A stretch of 64,000 nt of DNA from Hirsutella rhossiliensis (lineage: Eukaryota; Ascomycota; Sordariomycetes; Hypocreales; Ophiocordycipitaceae): positions 11,718,001-11,782,000 of the forward strand of contig NW_025408667.1 of the NCBI RefSeq assembly GCF_020360975.1, in the 5' to 3' direction. Position 1 is the stretch's first letter; every line of letters starts with the position of its first letter. A program made the position numbers and the translations under genes. Below, piece after piece: positions 33,957 to 46,208 of the stretch. The notes under the pieces are model-generated. The model was not told where the DNA came from. It did not search any database and saw nothing but the letters and a program-made list of their open reading frames with translations.

Positions 33957-34291
33957 GATTGGTAGCAATTCCTACCCTTTGCTTTGATTAGCACCAGTGA
34001 GCCATTGTGTAAGCCTCACACCATAGCTCAAGTCTGCTTGGGCACCACACGTGAGCCGTTGACTCGGGCTCGCACCAAAAAACCACCAAAAACAACCATC
34101 GTGACTTACATAAGTCGCCCCACGAGCTTACCCAAGCTCACCACCCCCACGAGCTTAACATCCCAAAGCTCATCAATCCTTTGGCTTGCTAACCAGCTAA
34201 CCTTGTGGTGCGACCGACACCCTTGACAGCTAGCAGCCAACATTTCTTCACCCTCGTGATAACGCTATAGGGTCAATACCGTTGCATTAAG

Positions 34292-36125
34292 GTGTCTTTC
34301 GCTCGTGACGACTTTGGTGATAGTAAGTTTTGCGAAAGCCCGTGTAATCGTATATCACTATCGCAAGTGTCAGCTGGCAAGCAAACCGACCACACAATGG
34401 CCAAACCGACCAACGAAGGAAGCTCGGTCAAGCAAGCTGACGATAGAAGCTCGCCACGCCCGGCTGAAGAAGATGATGCACCCCGGCTACCGGACGCAGT
34501 CCAGCAACGCCGCCCGAAGCGCAACAGAGTCTCTCTCAACCCCAAGGACAATCATTCGCAATTGGCAGACCAATTACAGCAGCTCCCAGAAGCTCTCAAC
34601 GCGTGGAAATGGTCCATCCGATTCCTCAAGCTGATGCGAGACAAATCTAAGGAAGCTCTCGATACCTTCACAGTCCGTGACAAGGAAGCATGTGAAGCCT
34701 TGGAAGATCTCCTTTTCCACGTCTGTGCTCATCAAATCAGCCTACGCGAAGTATTGGCTGTACCACAAGCCGGCATCTCGGACCTCGAACATGTGCCTGC
34801 ATGGAGAGCAGTGGTGGAAAAAGCCTATATTGTGCCGGAACCCACAGAGGACAACATGATGAAATTGATCTCGAAGATCACGCCCAAGGAAGTTGATTCG
34901 AGGTCAATGACATCAATTTGGTATATCTTCCGGATGCCGACCAACAACTTCCCACGGAACAGCGAGGTATAAATTCTCAAGCTATGTTGCAGTCAACGGA
35001 ACCCCCAAAGGCGCCAACTCAGTCACAATCACCTTCAGGCGTGAGGAAGCAGAAAGGAAGCCGGCATAGCCACCACAGCCGCCGCGACCGCCGCAGTCAC
35101 CACAAGCATCGCAGATACCTACGACTAGATGATTCAAGCGACTCGGAATCTTCTTCTTCCAGCAGCAGCAGCTCTGGAAGCAGCATTGGCATTGGATACG
35201 CTCACAGCCGCCGGAGCGCCTCTCCCTACCACACAGACCTTTCAAACCTCTAATGATGTGGAAGCTGTTGCCAAGAGGCTCAAACGTGACAACATGGGTG
35301 TTTTCAACCCCAATCACAAGGATCCTCATAAACAAGGCCTTGTGTCCCTCTCAAGCGGCAGCAATGTGTACACGGATGTATACCTCTTCTGCGAGCGCCT
35401 GCGAATGTACAAGGATCTCGACTCCTACGCCTTGTCGCAGCACTATATGTCTTTCCTTGCCGGCGGAGCTCTACAGTGGTTCATGAATGAACTTTCCATC
35501 GAGCAGAAGGATCGCCTTATGAAGTCATCAGTAGAGCGTTTCTGTAAAATGCTCATCAAGCGATTCCAACGCCCAGCAGCAGAGGTCTCAAGGAATTACA
35601 CGGCATTCCGTATACCGTGTCAATGTGGAATGCTGGTGAAGTCTCCTTGCCTCAATGGATTCAACGGAAAGTCTCCTAGCAAGGCAAATCAACATCGAAA
35701 AGGACTACCAAATCATCCAAAGCATCCACCCCTTGATTGCGGTCCAAATCGCTACTCACCTCTCTGTGCCCACTAAACGCACGCCAATTGACAAGTGGGT
35801 ACGAGAAATCGAGGAACGCCGACCCCTGATCTCCGCGGCATTGGAATTTCGCGGCAGATACGATGAACGCCCCCAAGGCCGTGACCGTGACCGCAACTAC
35901 CAAAGTCGTGATCGTAGTAGTGATCGTGATCGCAGCTTTAGGAACGATAGCCGCGACCGCGACCGCAGCTATCAGCGAGATCACTACCAACGCGATCGAG
36001 GCCTTGACCGCAGAGACCGCAGCAACCCCAGCAGCGACTTACGGGCCAAGGAAGGCGAGAGAGCCGCCCCAAAGATCCTCAGCGCAATGAGCGAAGCGGC
36101 GGCTATGAGAAAAGGTCCGCTTTGA
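34292..36125 (+). pseudogene. gypsy gag region
   Basis: The first part (34397-34972) starts MAKPTNEGSSVKQADDRSSP and has an alpha-helical middle. After shifts the frame 35129-35776 gives VYTDVYLFCERLRMYKDL, FLAGGALQWFMNEL and FCKMLIKRFQRP, a Retrotrans_gag-type capsid segment. The tail (35860-36090) is an RD/RS-rich basic stretch (DRDRNYQSRDRSSDRDRS), probably binding nucleic acid. Three frames are used, so at least two one-base shifts are present. Confidence 0.75.
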
Positions 36126-36255
36126 GAAAAATTACCTTGCCAGCGAGGATGAAAACAAGCAAGATGCTCCAGACGACAAGAAAACCGCCATTTCCGACAA
36201 CGATCAAGCCAGTGATGTAGGATCAGACGCTTCTATCGAGGAATACTACGTCTGT

Positions 36256-37814
36256 ATGACCTCAACTCCTGAGAATCTTGGCCAACAAGGAAACCACCAA
36301 TGCCGGAAGTGTAACCGCAAGTTCCCCTCCCGCAGTGTGTTATTTGAGCACACACAAGCACGCTGCTGTGTGTCTGCTCAACAGCTCCAGCAGGAGGCGA
36401 CCCCAGCAAGACCTTCGTTGTGTGGGAAATGCTACGCCCGATTTCCCTCACGCACTGCACTCTTCAGGCACCTTCCTGGTTGCGTGTCACAGCCCAAGGC
36501 CCACGCAAATGGAGAGGCATATAAAGCCGTAGAGCAGCACAATCCAATTCCTCCCCAGAAAGCCCAGTATCTTTGGGAACAGTCGCGAGCGCTATCGCAG
36601 GAAATCCTCGAGCCACAGCCGCTCGAGCCGCCATCGCACAATGCCCTTTCGGCTACTCATATCTTCGCATCAAGATCAAGGCAGCTCCACAGGACCAGAG
36701 ACCGAGGTCTGTGCGGATTCCGGATGTGGCAACCCCCTGATTGACAGAAAGCTTCTCAAGAGCTTCGAGCACACCATTGAGAAGAAGCCTCCAACGCCAA
36801 TTGCAGGCATCAGCGGCAGTGTCCGCTGCACAGACTGGGCCACGTTCTCCTTCTATGCAGAAGGAAAGGGCTGACGGCAGCAGCGCCGGCATAGCTAAAT
36901 TCACCAGTTCCGCTTGGGTGACTACCGTGGAACCAGGAGCCTTGCTAGGCAATGCCTTCCTCAAGCCGTATGTTGGAAACATCCACTACGACAAGGAAGT
37001 CGTTCAAATAGGCCTCCTCGACGACTTCGGTATCCCTTTTAACATCTATAAGCCTCATAAAGGGGTAGTCCGACGCGTTCAGGCCGTCAGAAAAACCGTG
37101 GTCCCGGCAGGCAAGACAATGCTAGTCCCAGCTAGCTGGAAGGAAGTCCCTAAAGGCCGTTCCTTCGCTTTTCATTCCAATCATCCCTTGGCCGCTCATG
37201 CTCTCGTTGACCGAAACACTGTCCCGGCGGTCATGTTCACGAACACTACGAACCAAGATATCATCGTGAACCGCAAACAGCGCCTAGGGCAGATCAGAGA
37301 ATGCGAGGAATCGGGCTACTTCGCTGCAGCCTCATGGAAATCAGCTCTGACAGCTTTGACAATGGCCACAGCGGCAAGAGCAGCTCAACAGCGGCCTTGG
37401 CCCCAGCAACTTCTGCAATGACGATTGAAAGTGCTCCCCAGAGCCATGCATCGTATGATCTTGCTATCAACAGCACCTTCCACCTCTCAGACGATGTTAT
37501 CGCAATAGCTGACGGGACCTTCACCCGGAGGAAGCCCTGTTCTAGCAGCAACCGCAGAATCAATTTCAAGCTTATCAGAAGCTGTGTACGCGTACACAAC
37601 AGCAGCCAGCAACGACAGCCAGCCCTGGTCAACAACAAGAAAGGAGCTCAACGTCACAAGCACCCAGCTTAGTGCAGCAGCAACAGCCGATACTCCTGAC
37701 CTTGCCCCCGAGACCCGAATTCCGTATCAAACGCACGTTCAACGCACGCCAGAGCTCCCAGAGGTGTGCACTGACGACGGAATTCACATCTATGCGCAAA
37801 AGGCAGCTTCGTGA
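36256..37814 (+). pseudogene. gypsy zinc-finger and protease region
   Basis: Two Cys/His clusters, CRKCNRKFPSRSVLFEHTQ and CGKCYARFPSRTALFRHLPGC, near 36300-36480 look like C2H2/C2HC fingers and not the usual gag knuckle. A protease-like site follows in the frame near 36700-36770 (EVCADSGCGNPLIDRKLL), where DSG replaces the common DTG. Further frames to 37814 form the linker to RT (GALLGNAFLKPYVGNIHYD). Frameshifts interrupt the region. Confidence 0.6.
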
Positions 37815-37832
37815 CCAAGATCAAAGCCCTCG

Positions 37833-39700
37833 TTGAAAAACACGCCAAACTATGGAAAGACTCGGGCACAGCTCAAGTCGAAGCAGGCCACGAGCTCACA
37901 GTTCCCTTATCAAGGATTGGCACACGCACAAGGTGGCTCAACGCCCTATCCTCAGGGATTACGAGACAAACAGGTCATTGATGAAACCCATGACAAGCTC
38001 CACGCACAAGGACGCATGGAATACGTGCACGGCCAACCCCTTTGCAGCCCCGTCTTCGTTGTGTGGCGAACAGCCCGAGGAGAAACCAAGGGCAGGGTCG
38101 TCATCGATTTGCGAGCTCTTAATAAGGTCACCATGCCAGACAGCTATCCCTTGCCATTGCAAGAAGACATCATCCAAGAGCTTCGAGGCGCACAGTACAT
38201 CACAGCAATCGACGCATCGTCTTTTACCACCAATTCCGAGTCAAACTCGAACATCGTGATCGTTTTACCCTCACGAGCCATAGAGGACTGGAAAGACTGA
38301 CTGTTGCACCAATTGGCTTCTGCAATAGCCCGGCCTACGCCCAGCGCTATATGGATCGAGTGCTTCGACCATATAAGGGTTTTGCAGAGCGTTTATTGAC
38401 GACGTTGTGATCTATTCGAAAACGGAAAAAGAGCACTTACAGCACCTTAGCAAAATCTTCCAGCTATTCGAGCGTTTTAACCTCACGATGTCGCCAAAGA
38501 AAAGCTGGATTGGGTATCCCTCTGTGCAGCTCCTTGGCTTCCGCGTTGATGCCTTTGGAATGAGCACAACGGAACACAGGCTGGCAGCCTTTGCAAAGCT
38601 GGAATTTCCAGACCAGCTATCTGCGTTGGAAAGCTACATTGGAGCAACAGGCTACCTACGGCATCTCTTACCGTATTATGGAGCCCTCATTGAGCCATTG
38701 CAGCACCGGAAAACTCAATTACTAGCCCAAGGACGAGAAATTGGCAAAATTCAGCAAGGTAACATCAACAAACGCCGTGCCTTTGCGAGGAACACCAAAT
38801 TCGAGCCTAGTGAAAAGGAGCGGTTGGCATTTGAAGCTATCCAAAAGGAAGTAGCCTCCGGCAGGAGTCCACCACATGGACCCAAGCAGGCAACTGTTCT
38901 GTCAAGTTGACGGGTCCTTGCAACGAGGATTTGCCTGTACCTACTTCCACCTTAAAGAAGGTTACGAATGGAAGCCTGGCCAAGCTATTTCCTCAACAGC
39001 GATGCAACCTATAGCTTTTCTCAGCCGCACCCTCACCAACGCAGAGAGATCATATGGTCCGTCGGAATTAGAAGTGGCCTGCCTAGTCTGGTCTATCAAA
39101 AAGATGCGCACAGTGGTCCAATCGTCAACGAAGCCCTTAATCGTACTTACGGACCATTCAGCCACACAGCAGATCGTCAATAAGACCTCCCTCGACACTT
39201 CAAGCACGGACAGAGCCAACAGACGGCTAGTAGTAGCCTCCATCTATCTCTCTCAGTACGAATTGCAGGTTGATCATCTTCCAGGGAAAATCAATTTCAT
39301 CCCTGATGCCTTAAGCAGGCTGTCAGCCCCTGAGACCGACCAATTGATCGAGCGGCAACGGCCTGACTACACAGCGCTTGACGATGTGCTCCTTGCGTCT
39401 GAGGCCATCATGGATCCAGCATACCGCATCAAATTCAAAGAAGGCTATCAGGCTGATACCCATTATCGCAAGATCCTTCAAATGATCCAGGACAGTGAGA
39501 ACACTGTCAAAGCTTCTAGGGCCCCAGAAATCGCGAAAATCAAGCGCAGAGGAATTCCCTTTTTCGTGGACCAGGGTCTGTTATATCACGAAGGAAAAGA
39601 TGGATATGTTCGTCTCTGCGTGCCCGCAAGCCTCACGCACGAATTGATGCAAATGGCACACGACGACAAGCACCACTTTGGCGTTGTGAGAATGCTCAAG
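37833..39700 (+). pseudogene. gypsy reverse transcriptase and RNase H
   Basis: RT: VFVVWRTARGETKGRVVIDL and NKVTMPDSYPLP (37833-38215), then, after a missing T near 38222, the fingers/palm text with APIGFCNSPAYAQRYMDRVL (about 38310-38360). The catalytic FIDD is at 38392-38403, just after another one-base loss in a T run. RNase H with the connecting domain lies in 38876-39330 (PIAFLSRTLTNAERSYGPSE, DHSATQQIV, LPGKINFIPDALSRL). A zinc H2C2-type integrase start follows near 39650. Confidence 0.85.
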
Positions 39701-39732
39701 GAGTTGGAAACCTATTCGATCAGGAACGTATC

Positions 39733-41009
39733 TTGGCAAGCGAAAAGCACATCGCCAAGTGCAAAGCTTGCTGCCTTGGACAGACTGATCGACAACAGCT
39801 TGCTGGAAGCTATCTGCCCAATCGACCCCCGATGCTTCCAATGCAGTCAATTGCAATGGACTTCATCACAGACATGCCTGCCGTCTCAGCTATGGGCTCA
39901 CCCTGGCATATTGAAGGCTTTAATGCCTTTAATCAATTACTTACAGTCACTTGCTTAGCTAGCAAGCGATGCCTACTGATTCCAGGCAATGCAAAGTATA
40001 GCGCCAAGGACTGGGCAGCCTCCCTAGCTAGGCAGCTCATGCTATGTGATTGGGGCATGCCGCGCACGATAGTCAGTGACAGAGACCGCAAATTCACCTC
40101 TGCTTTCTGGCAAGGGCTCTGGAAGGCCTTTGGCACCAGAATCAGCATGACAACGGCATATCATCCGCAGGCGGACGGCTTGGCCGAGCGGCGCAATCAA
40201 ACAGTGGAAACAGCGTTGCGACTGGCCTATATTGAGGACCCCAACCTTGACTGGAAGACCCTTATTCCTTCGCTGCAGTGGCATCTAAACACAGCCTACA
40301 ACACCAGCACGAAGACCTCAGCCCATGAACTAATGTACGGATTCCCCTGAAAGCCCTGGAGGCTGTTGATCGCACAGCCAGCGCAGAGGCAGACGAATTG
40401 CCCTACATCAAGGAAGCCTTGCGTAAGCAGGCCAGCCTAGCTATGGACCTTGCAGCGATGAAGGCCAAGCGTTGGTACGATGCCAAACACCGACCTATCC
40501 ATCTCAAGGCTGGAGACAAGGTATATCTCAAGCTTCATCAGGGATATCACCAGCCAGGCAGGCCGCCCAAGAAGTGGTCACAACAGCGGGAAGGCCCCTT
40601 TGTGATCAGAAGGATGGTTGGAGACCTGGCCTGTGAATTGGACCTTCCAGAGCAAATTAAGGTCCACCCAGTGATCTCAATACACCACCTCAAGCCAGCT
40701 CACGAAGGCTGCTTTGAAGAAGCTCACCCCGGACCAGTAGAAGTCACAAGGGACTTTACGGACCAGGAAGGCGAATTCTACGAAGTTGACAAGCTTCTTG
40801 ACGTACGGGTCAGGAAAATTGGAAGAAACAGGAAGCCCGTCACGGAGTACTTGGTCCACTGGAAAGGATGGGGCAGCATGCATGATCAGTGGGTCAGGAA
40901 GGAAGAGATATCGTCAAAGGCCCTGGATGAGTTCCACGGGCAGACGACGGGACCGCGAGTGGTTCGCAACAGCAAAGCAAAGGGACGATCGGAAAGTTCT
41001 GACATGTAG
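39733..41009 (+). pseudogene. gypsy integrase with C-terminal chromodomain
   Basis: The integrase core is in 39733-40350: FITDMPAVSAMGSPW, TIVSDRDRKFTSAFWQGLW (second Asp), TAYHPQADGLAERRNQTVE (Glu). After a shift at about 40348 the C-terminal part continues in 40398-41009 with a GPF-like KWSQQREGPFVI segment and a chromodomain near 40773-40940 (VDKLLDVRV..., EYLVHWKGWGSMHDQWV). Chromodomains in these integrases are thought to steer insertion to methylated-H3 heterochromatin. Confidence 0.85.
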
Positions 41010-41064
41010 CCTCTGTTGAGGCAGTCACTGAGGACAGTGGAGTTTTCTTTTGAGGCCGGCATTA

Positions 41065-41353
41065 TGATGCGTTTTGCGTGTCCCTACGCACACTGGGACG
41101 TTGGGCACGGCACCAAGCATCAAGGACACCGGCTGCCGCACGCGCAGCCATGTGAACAGGCAGCCGTGTGAACAGGCAGCCGTGTGAAACAGGCAGCCGT
41201 GTGAGACAGGCATCCGTATGTGGCTGCCTTGTAAACCGGCCGGATCACCTAGATAGTCCGACCTGGCTGCCTCCTACATAAGGATGAAGCAGTCATAGCT
41301 TAGTTGGAGAGACAACCATCCCACTTCATCTCATTCATATGCAAAATGCATCA
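41065..41353 (+). repeat. 3' LTR of the gypsy element
   Basis: 289 bp, TGATGCG...TGCATCA, followed by the CTAGC target duplicate at 41354-41358. The same internal CAGCCGTGTGAACAGG units as in the 5' LTR are present. Confidence 0.95.
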
Positions 41354-42573
41354 CTAGCGTCAGCCTAGAAGATATACGTAAATCTCGTGAACGCACGCTT
41401 CGGCTCGAAGAAGAGAAAAATCAACGCCAACAGCTCCTCTCGATGCGTGGCATTATACGGCGCGAGCGACAGCAGCTCCTTGACGAATACCGTAAAAACA
41501 AGGTGCAGCTCGTGAACGGAAAGATGAAGAGACTGACTATCAAACAATGGCTTGACTTCGTCGGGAAGAGCGAGGGATTCCTTGCCCTAGAGAGCAGCGA
41601 AGAGGTCTACAACAGACTCCTCAGACCACGAGACCGGTTCACGATCGATACAACACGCACGCAGCGCACAGCTGCCGAGAAAGAAGCCGTTGATAGGGCT
41701 TGCGCCTCGGCGCGGCCTCTGCAGTCAATTCAATGGCCTCACCTTCAAAGAGAGCAGTCTATTGAGATCATCATGTCGTCAGAAAAGAAGCCTCAACCTG
41801 AGCCCCACGAAACGAGCGAACCGAACGAGCCCGCGCCCGACGAGAACACACAAGAAGCCCCACTCGATTCTACACTATACACTGCCTTCTTTGACGAGGT
41901 TGACAGTATATTGGGGTCATCGCCGCCGTCGGGAGCCACGCCGCCATCGTCGCCGCCGGTCACCCCAACACCACTCATTCCGGGGTGGAAGAGGCTTCAA
42001 GGATCGTACAATACTTCCGAGCTTCTCAGGCACCGAATTAGGATCAAGAAGGTATATAAATTGGGAAGAGCCGAATATGGGCTACACACTTCAACATTAA
42101 TAGGTGCACGCCTCAACGCCGCGCAACGCCGCATAACTCGTGTTTTCTGCATCGTCAATAGCCTCAAATAATAAGGGCGATTGGGTCTACAATTTGCATT
42201 CCTAGAAAATTTATTTAGACACTCATAGGACGCTGTGGCGGCTGTTTGCCCGGATTTGCCCACCAGGCGCGCGTCCGGGAGTTTTGGGGCTGTCCGGGAA
42301 TTTTGGGCCCAACTAAGGGGAAGGGGCCCCTTAGTTGGCTGCCAGAGGCCCCGCCAACGGGTATTGGAGTTTTGAGGTATTTTTGCAATCGCTTAGGTAC
42401 ACACCAAATTCACTTCGTTTAGGGGATCCCTTCAAACCATTCATGAATGGCCTGAATTGGCCCAAACCCAACTTGAATCGCGAAAATTGGAGCTTGAAGA
42501 TTTTGAATCGAGATCCCAAAAATTCAATTCATTTGATTCATCCTTCATTGAAAATCTTCAAAAAATTCACCTT

Positions 42574-42772
42574 TGTGGACAGGCTCTTCACTGCAGTGAG
42601 GTTATTCGAACTGGTTCAATTGGTTATATCTTGTGTAACTAGGGAAACGTGTCCCATACAAACTGTGTGCAAAGACCTTCCTCCTGTGTCTCACCTCTTA
42701 CTCGCACGTGACTAGCGCGGTCGATTAGTTATACGTGCGCGATCGGTGCCTAGTGCACAGGTGGATCCAACA
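42574..42772 (-). repeat. 3' LTR of copia 1
   Basis: Read on the minus strand it starts TGTTGGATCCACC and ends CTGTCCACA. 199 bp. A purine-rich AGAAAGAGG lies just upstream on that strand at the polypurine-tract position. Confidence 0.95.
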
Positions 42773-43139
42773 CTGGAACCTCTTTCTAAATCGATGATCG
42801 CGCACTAATCAATCCACCAAAAACACACCAAACACAGCGAATTAAGATGAGATAGGAAAAACACGAACAAGAACACCAACAAACTCCTACCACGATGCAT
42901 CACTATGTTGGATAGTGTGCTCTGACTGTAACTCTCCCTCCCCACACTGGGTGTGTTCTGCCACACGCCATCATGGGCCGCATTTCGAGCGCCGGATGCG
43001 CTAGCTGATTCCATCGGTCCCACGTTGGAATATGGACACGAGGATCTCCTCGTTAATGTGAATGGAATAAAAGAACGACGGTAAAGCAGAAGAAGGGAAC
43101 GAAAAACCGATTAAATCTCGTCGAGAATTGTTGTGTTAT

Positions 43140-45131
43140 TGCGATGAACGAATCCTTCCACCCTCACGTTTAGCTGATTGTCGCTAATAAACTGCGTGAG
43201 GGCGCTGTTTGTGATGCCTTCGTCATAGCATCGGCAGGGTTATCTGCGCCGTTGACCCAACGGATTTCCGCAATATCCCTTGATTCATATGCCTGCCTCA
43301 GCGCCATGATATCTATCATGAGTCGCTTCTCTGTTGTGGTGCCAAGTTTGACGAGGCACTCATAGAGGCTATATGAATCTGTGCAAATGACGAGCGGATT
43401 TGCTTCAGATCAAGGCGTTGTGCGATCGTATTGACCGTTTGCTTGATCACAAATGCGAGATCGAAGCCCGATGTCAATCCATAGATCTCTGATGCAAGAA
43501 CGCTTCGAGTAACGCGCTTGCATTTAGTTGAGCTCCAATGAAGAATGTTTCCGCGGATGGAAAATGAATCGGTTGATTGCGCGGTCTCATTGGCGATGAT
43601 AATCACAAAGCCGATTTGAGAGCTTAAATCCTTATTGTTGGCGAATGATCCATCGGTGAACACAAAGATCTTCGCGCTCTCGAGATCGATGGGTATGTAA
43701 CATAGGCCACGGTCGGGATTGTTGATCTGCCATTCAATCCGCTTGTTCAAAGCCTTGAAGTCGGTATTAACGGGCTCTTGGGCTTGTGCCGCAACGGAAC
43801 AATCGTATGTTGCTTCGGGTTGGCAAATCGAAGCGATATATGCCCCCCGGGCGCGTTGAGCAGCATAATCCTGATGCCTACTTGATGCCTGAAGATTGAT
43901 CTCCTCGAGGTTTTGGGCTTGGCCCTTCTGCCTGACGATGACACAGCCATTTTGTATGGTCAGGCGGCTGCCGTTAAAGTCGCAGATGGAACCTTCTTGG
44001 AGAATCTCTTTTGGCTTGGCCTTAAAGCAGAGTTCTTTCTCCTCGATCTTGAGAAATGCATCTGTGCCAACAATGAATGTGTCATCCGTTTGCAAGGCCG
44101 CGATGCCAAACAGGTCCTTGTCGGCGATGTTGTTTGCCGTGATCAGAAGGCACGGGTCAAACGAAGAGGTTTCCATATTAAGCTTGCGGCAGTGATGGTC
44201 GTGATATGTGTTGAACCAGTGGGCTCCTGCCTCTGCGATGCCATATAGCGGCTTCACGATTCGCAGGATTGTTCCTCTGGATATCTTCTTTTGAGTTCTT
44301 GAGGAAGGGCTGCAAGGATGACACGGGCCAGCTTGGTCTGGGATTGTGTGTATGCCATCGTGATGTCTCTGATCATGATGAACATATCCCGTGTGCAGAG
44401 AAACGGTGCTAAGGCCAAGGCCACGCGTTGTGCGGGCCGGCTGATGGTAGGGGCTTGTGTGAGGATCCCACGTTTCCCATCATCATTGTATCCTTGCACA
44501 ACGAGGCGTGATTTCTCGTATGGCGTTGCAGTATTTCTTCCTTAACCTCTCTGACCATTCGTGATTTGAAGACACGATATCCACCATGTTTATTCGCATC
44601 GAATTCTTCGGGTACAATGACCCCAGCGGCGAGGAGGTTCGTGAGCTCGAGTGTGTCGGAAGCTTCAAATGGGAAACCGGTGCTTGTGATCTTTCCTTCA
44701 GCTCGTAGCCGCTTGGCTAGGCCGAGATGTTCCATTTCTTTTCGAACAAGAAACGCATTAGCTTCATGATGAACGATAAATTGAACGGGTGAGCAAACAA
44801 TAGTGGATTCTGATGTGCCATTTTGTGCAGCATCCTTCCTAGGTCGGCCACGCCTGCGCGGCCTCTTTGGCTCAGGGTATTCGAAAGGTTTGGGTTGGTC
44901 TTCTGTGGTAGGAAGAGGAAGAGGTTGTTGAGTTGTGGGTGGAAGGGAAGAGGGTTTTGAAGAGGATGTTGTTGATCGGATTGTGTTGAGGAAGGAGTGA
45001 TTGTTGTGTTGATGGGTCTGTGCGGCTAGGGCTAGGGTCGGGTTGCAACTGAGGAAGGAGCGATTCCGGGTGACGATAGTACGGTTGGACGCATGTACTG
45101 CGAAATTTCGCTGGTCCGTTGTCCAGGTCAA
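43140..45131 (-). pseudogene. copia 1 reverse transcriptase and RNase H
   Basis: RT text runs from FKSRMVREVK (about 44565) through LTQAPTISRPAQRVALALAP and IMIRDITMAYTQSQTK (first Asp region) to MKPLYGIAEAGAHW (44257) and LQTDDTFIVG, where the catalytic motif is QTDD at 44081-44092 in place of the usual YVDD. RNase H follows with FVFTDGSFANNKDLSSQ (DGS Asp), then LHWSSTKCKRVTRSVLASEI, and after a shift near 43400 ICTDSYSLYECLVKLGTT and ADNPADAMTK to about 43200. Frame changes near 44500, 44270 and 43400 interrupt it. Confidence 0.85.
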
Positions 45132-46208
45132 CTGCGATTTCCGTATCCGTCACCTCGAGCACTTTATATGGGCCTTGCCATCCGTGCTTCTCGCGAAATA
45201 CGCGAACTTCGCTTCCTAGCGCCAGGGATAGGGGCAGGCGCAACGCTGTATCAGGCCCATTACGCGTATTTAACGCGGTCTGAACCTTCCTCTGGGCGTT
45301 GATCTTCCTCAGCTCTGACATCGTTCGCCACACCGCCTTAGCTCTTGCCATTGCGGAAGGTGTAGGCGGCGAATCCATCGTCATTCGAGGCAGAGCACCG
45401 AAGACGAGGAGGGTTGGAACGAGGCCATCCGGACCGGCTGTGTCGTTGACAGCCTTGAAAGCCATTTGAAGGACTTGATCAGGGCTCACGGTATCCTTCA
45501 GCTCTGCCTTTAATATATCATATGCTCTTCGGACGGGCACATGATACTTCTCAACCTTCCCAACAGCCCAATGTGCTTCCACAGGCACCTGATGACACGT
45601 TATTCCCATCAATTTCGCTTCTGCTTGGAACTCGGCAGCAGCGAAATTCGTGCCTGCGTCATGAGTGATCACATCGGGTGGTCCAAGGTATGTATCCATC
45701 CAACATTGTTTCAACGCGAGCCACGTTTCCTTGGCCGTCATGTTGGATAGGAATCTCCTGCCTGATAGGCAGTGGCTTGATCAACAACATGGAGGACTGG
45801 TCTGCCACCCAATGTCATGACATCAACGATGACTTCGTAATTGAAGTCACAATCATCCTTCAAGCTGAACTTGAACCTTCGTGGCGGGTCGGATTTCATC
45901 TGACAGTAGTGGCAGAACTTCTTGATCATTTCCAGAGCTTCGATTTCCACATCATGGCCAGCCGAATTCAGCAGCTTGTGCAGCCGATACACGGATGGAT
46001 GACCAAAACGCGTGTGGAGGCGCCGCAATTCAGCCTCCGTGAGATATGCCACTGATGCCTCTTGTTTCCGCAAGAAGAACCACGCGTGACCCCATCTTCG
46101 AATCACTGGAACGCTCACACCATTGCCAACGAGCTCGTTCGTGACGTTATTTAAATATACGCCGAGCCGATCCATATCAGCTAGGCATAGGAGGAATGGC
46201 GTTGGCAC
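44872..46208 (-). pseudogene. copia 1 integrase
   Basis: A GAG_pre-integrase-type zinc part (LHTRFGHPSVYRLHKLL; CHYCQM; about 46050-45890) leads to the catalytic core: FNYEVIVDVMTLGG (first Asp), DVITHDAGTNFAAAEF (second Asp, about 45665) and GKVEKYHVPVRRAYDIL (Glu, about 45550). A C-terminal DNA-binding part (SEVRVFREKHGWQGPYKVLE) ends near 45130. One shift near 45745 separates the two frames. Confidence 0.85.

Larger units (their letters stand above)
33668..41353 (+). mobile_element. Ty3/gypsy chromovirus, complete with both LTRs
   Basis: Two 289-bp LTRs (33668-33956, 41065-41353) differ at only a few positions. A perfect 5-bp target duplication CTAGC lies at 33663-33667 and 41354-41358. 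The order inside is gag, protease, RT, RNase H, integrase and chromodomain, all on the plus strand. A self-complementary stretch GGTAG...CTACC lies immediately after the left LTR, at the expected primer-binding position. Several one-base frameshifts in gag and pol make the copy non-functional as read. Near-identical LTRs suggest a recent insertion. Confidence 0.95.
32024..42171 (+). pseudogene. Family C transposase, interrupted by TAG and by gypsy
   Basis: Segment 1 (32024-33475): an N-terminal HTH (VTIRQAAQIFGVPSSTVQDG), a CENP-B-like HTH (GKNWYRRWLQDHPEL), then the DDE core VWNEDECGIRIG, LVIDGFTGHTGLDF and LQPLDVGVFQPL. A single in-frame TAG at 33476-33478 is followed by 63 more codons in the same frame up to the gypsy target at 33667. 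Beyond the gypsy, from 41359, the same frame continues to 42171. There it has a highly charged Arg/Glu/Gln segment, TIKQWLDFVGKSEGFLAL and an acidic Pro-rich stretch. The uninterrupted product would be about 818 aa, longer than the roughly 500 aa common for Fot1-like transposases. Confidence 0.8.
31843..42361 (+). mobile_element. pogo-type transposon, family C, split by a gypsy element
   Basis: Terminal inverted repeats of about 96 bp (left 31843-31938, right 42266-42361) begin CCCGTTGGCGGGGCCTCTGG and appear essentially identical; TA lies outside at 31841-31842 and 42362-42363. A subterminal palindrome AACTAAGGGG...CCCCTTAGTT sits inside each repeat. Without the nested gypsy (33668-41353) and one 5-bp target copy the element is about 2.83 kb. 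One long transposase frame fills most of it. Confidence 0.9.
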
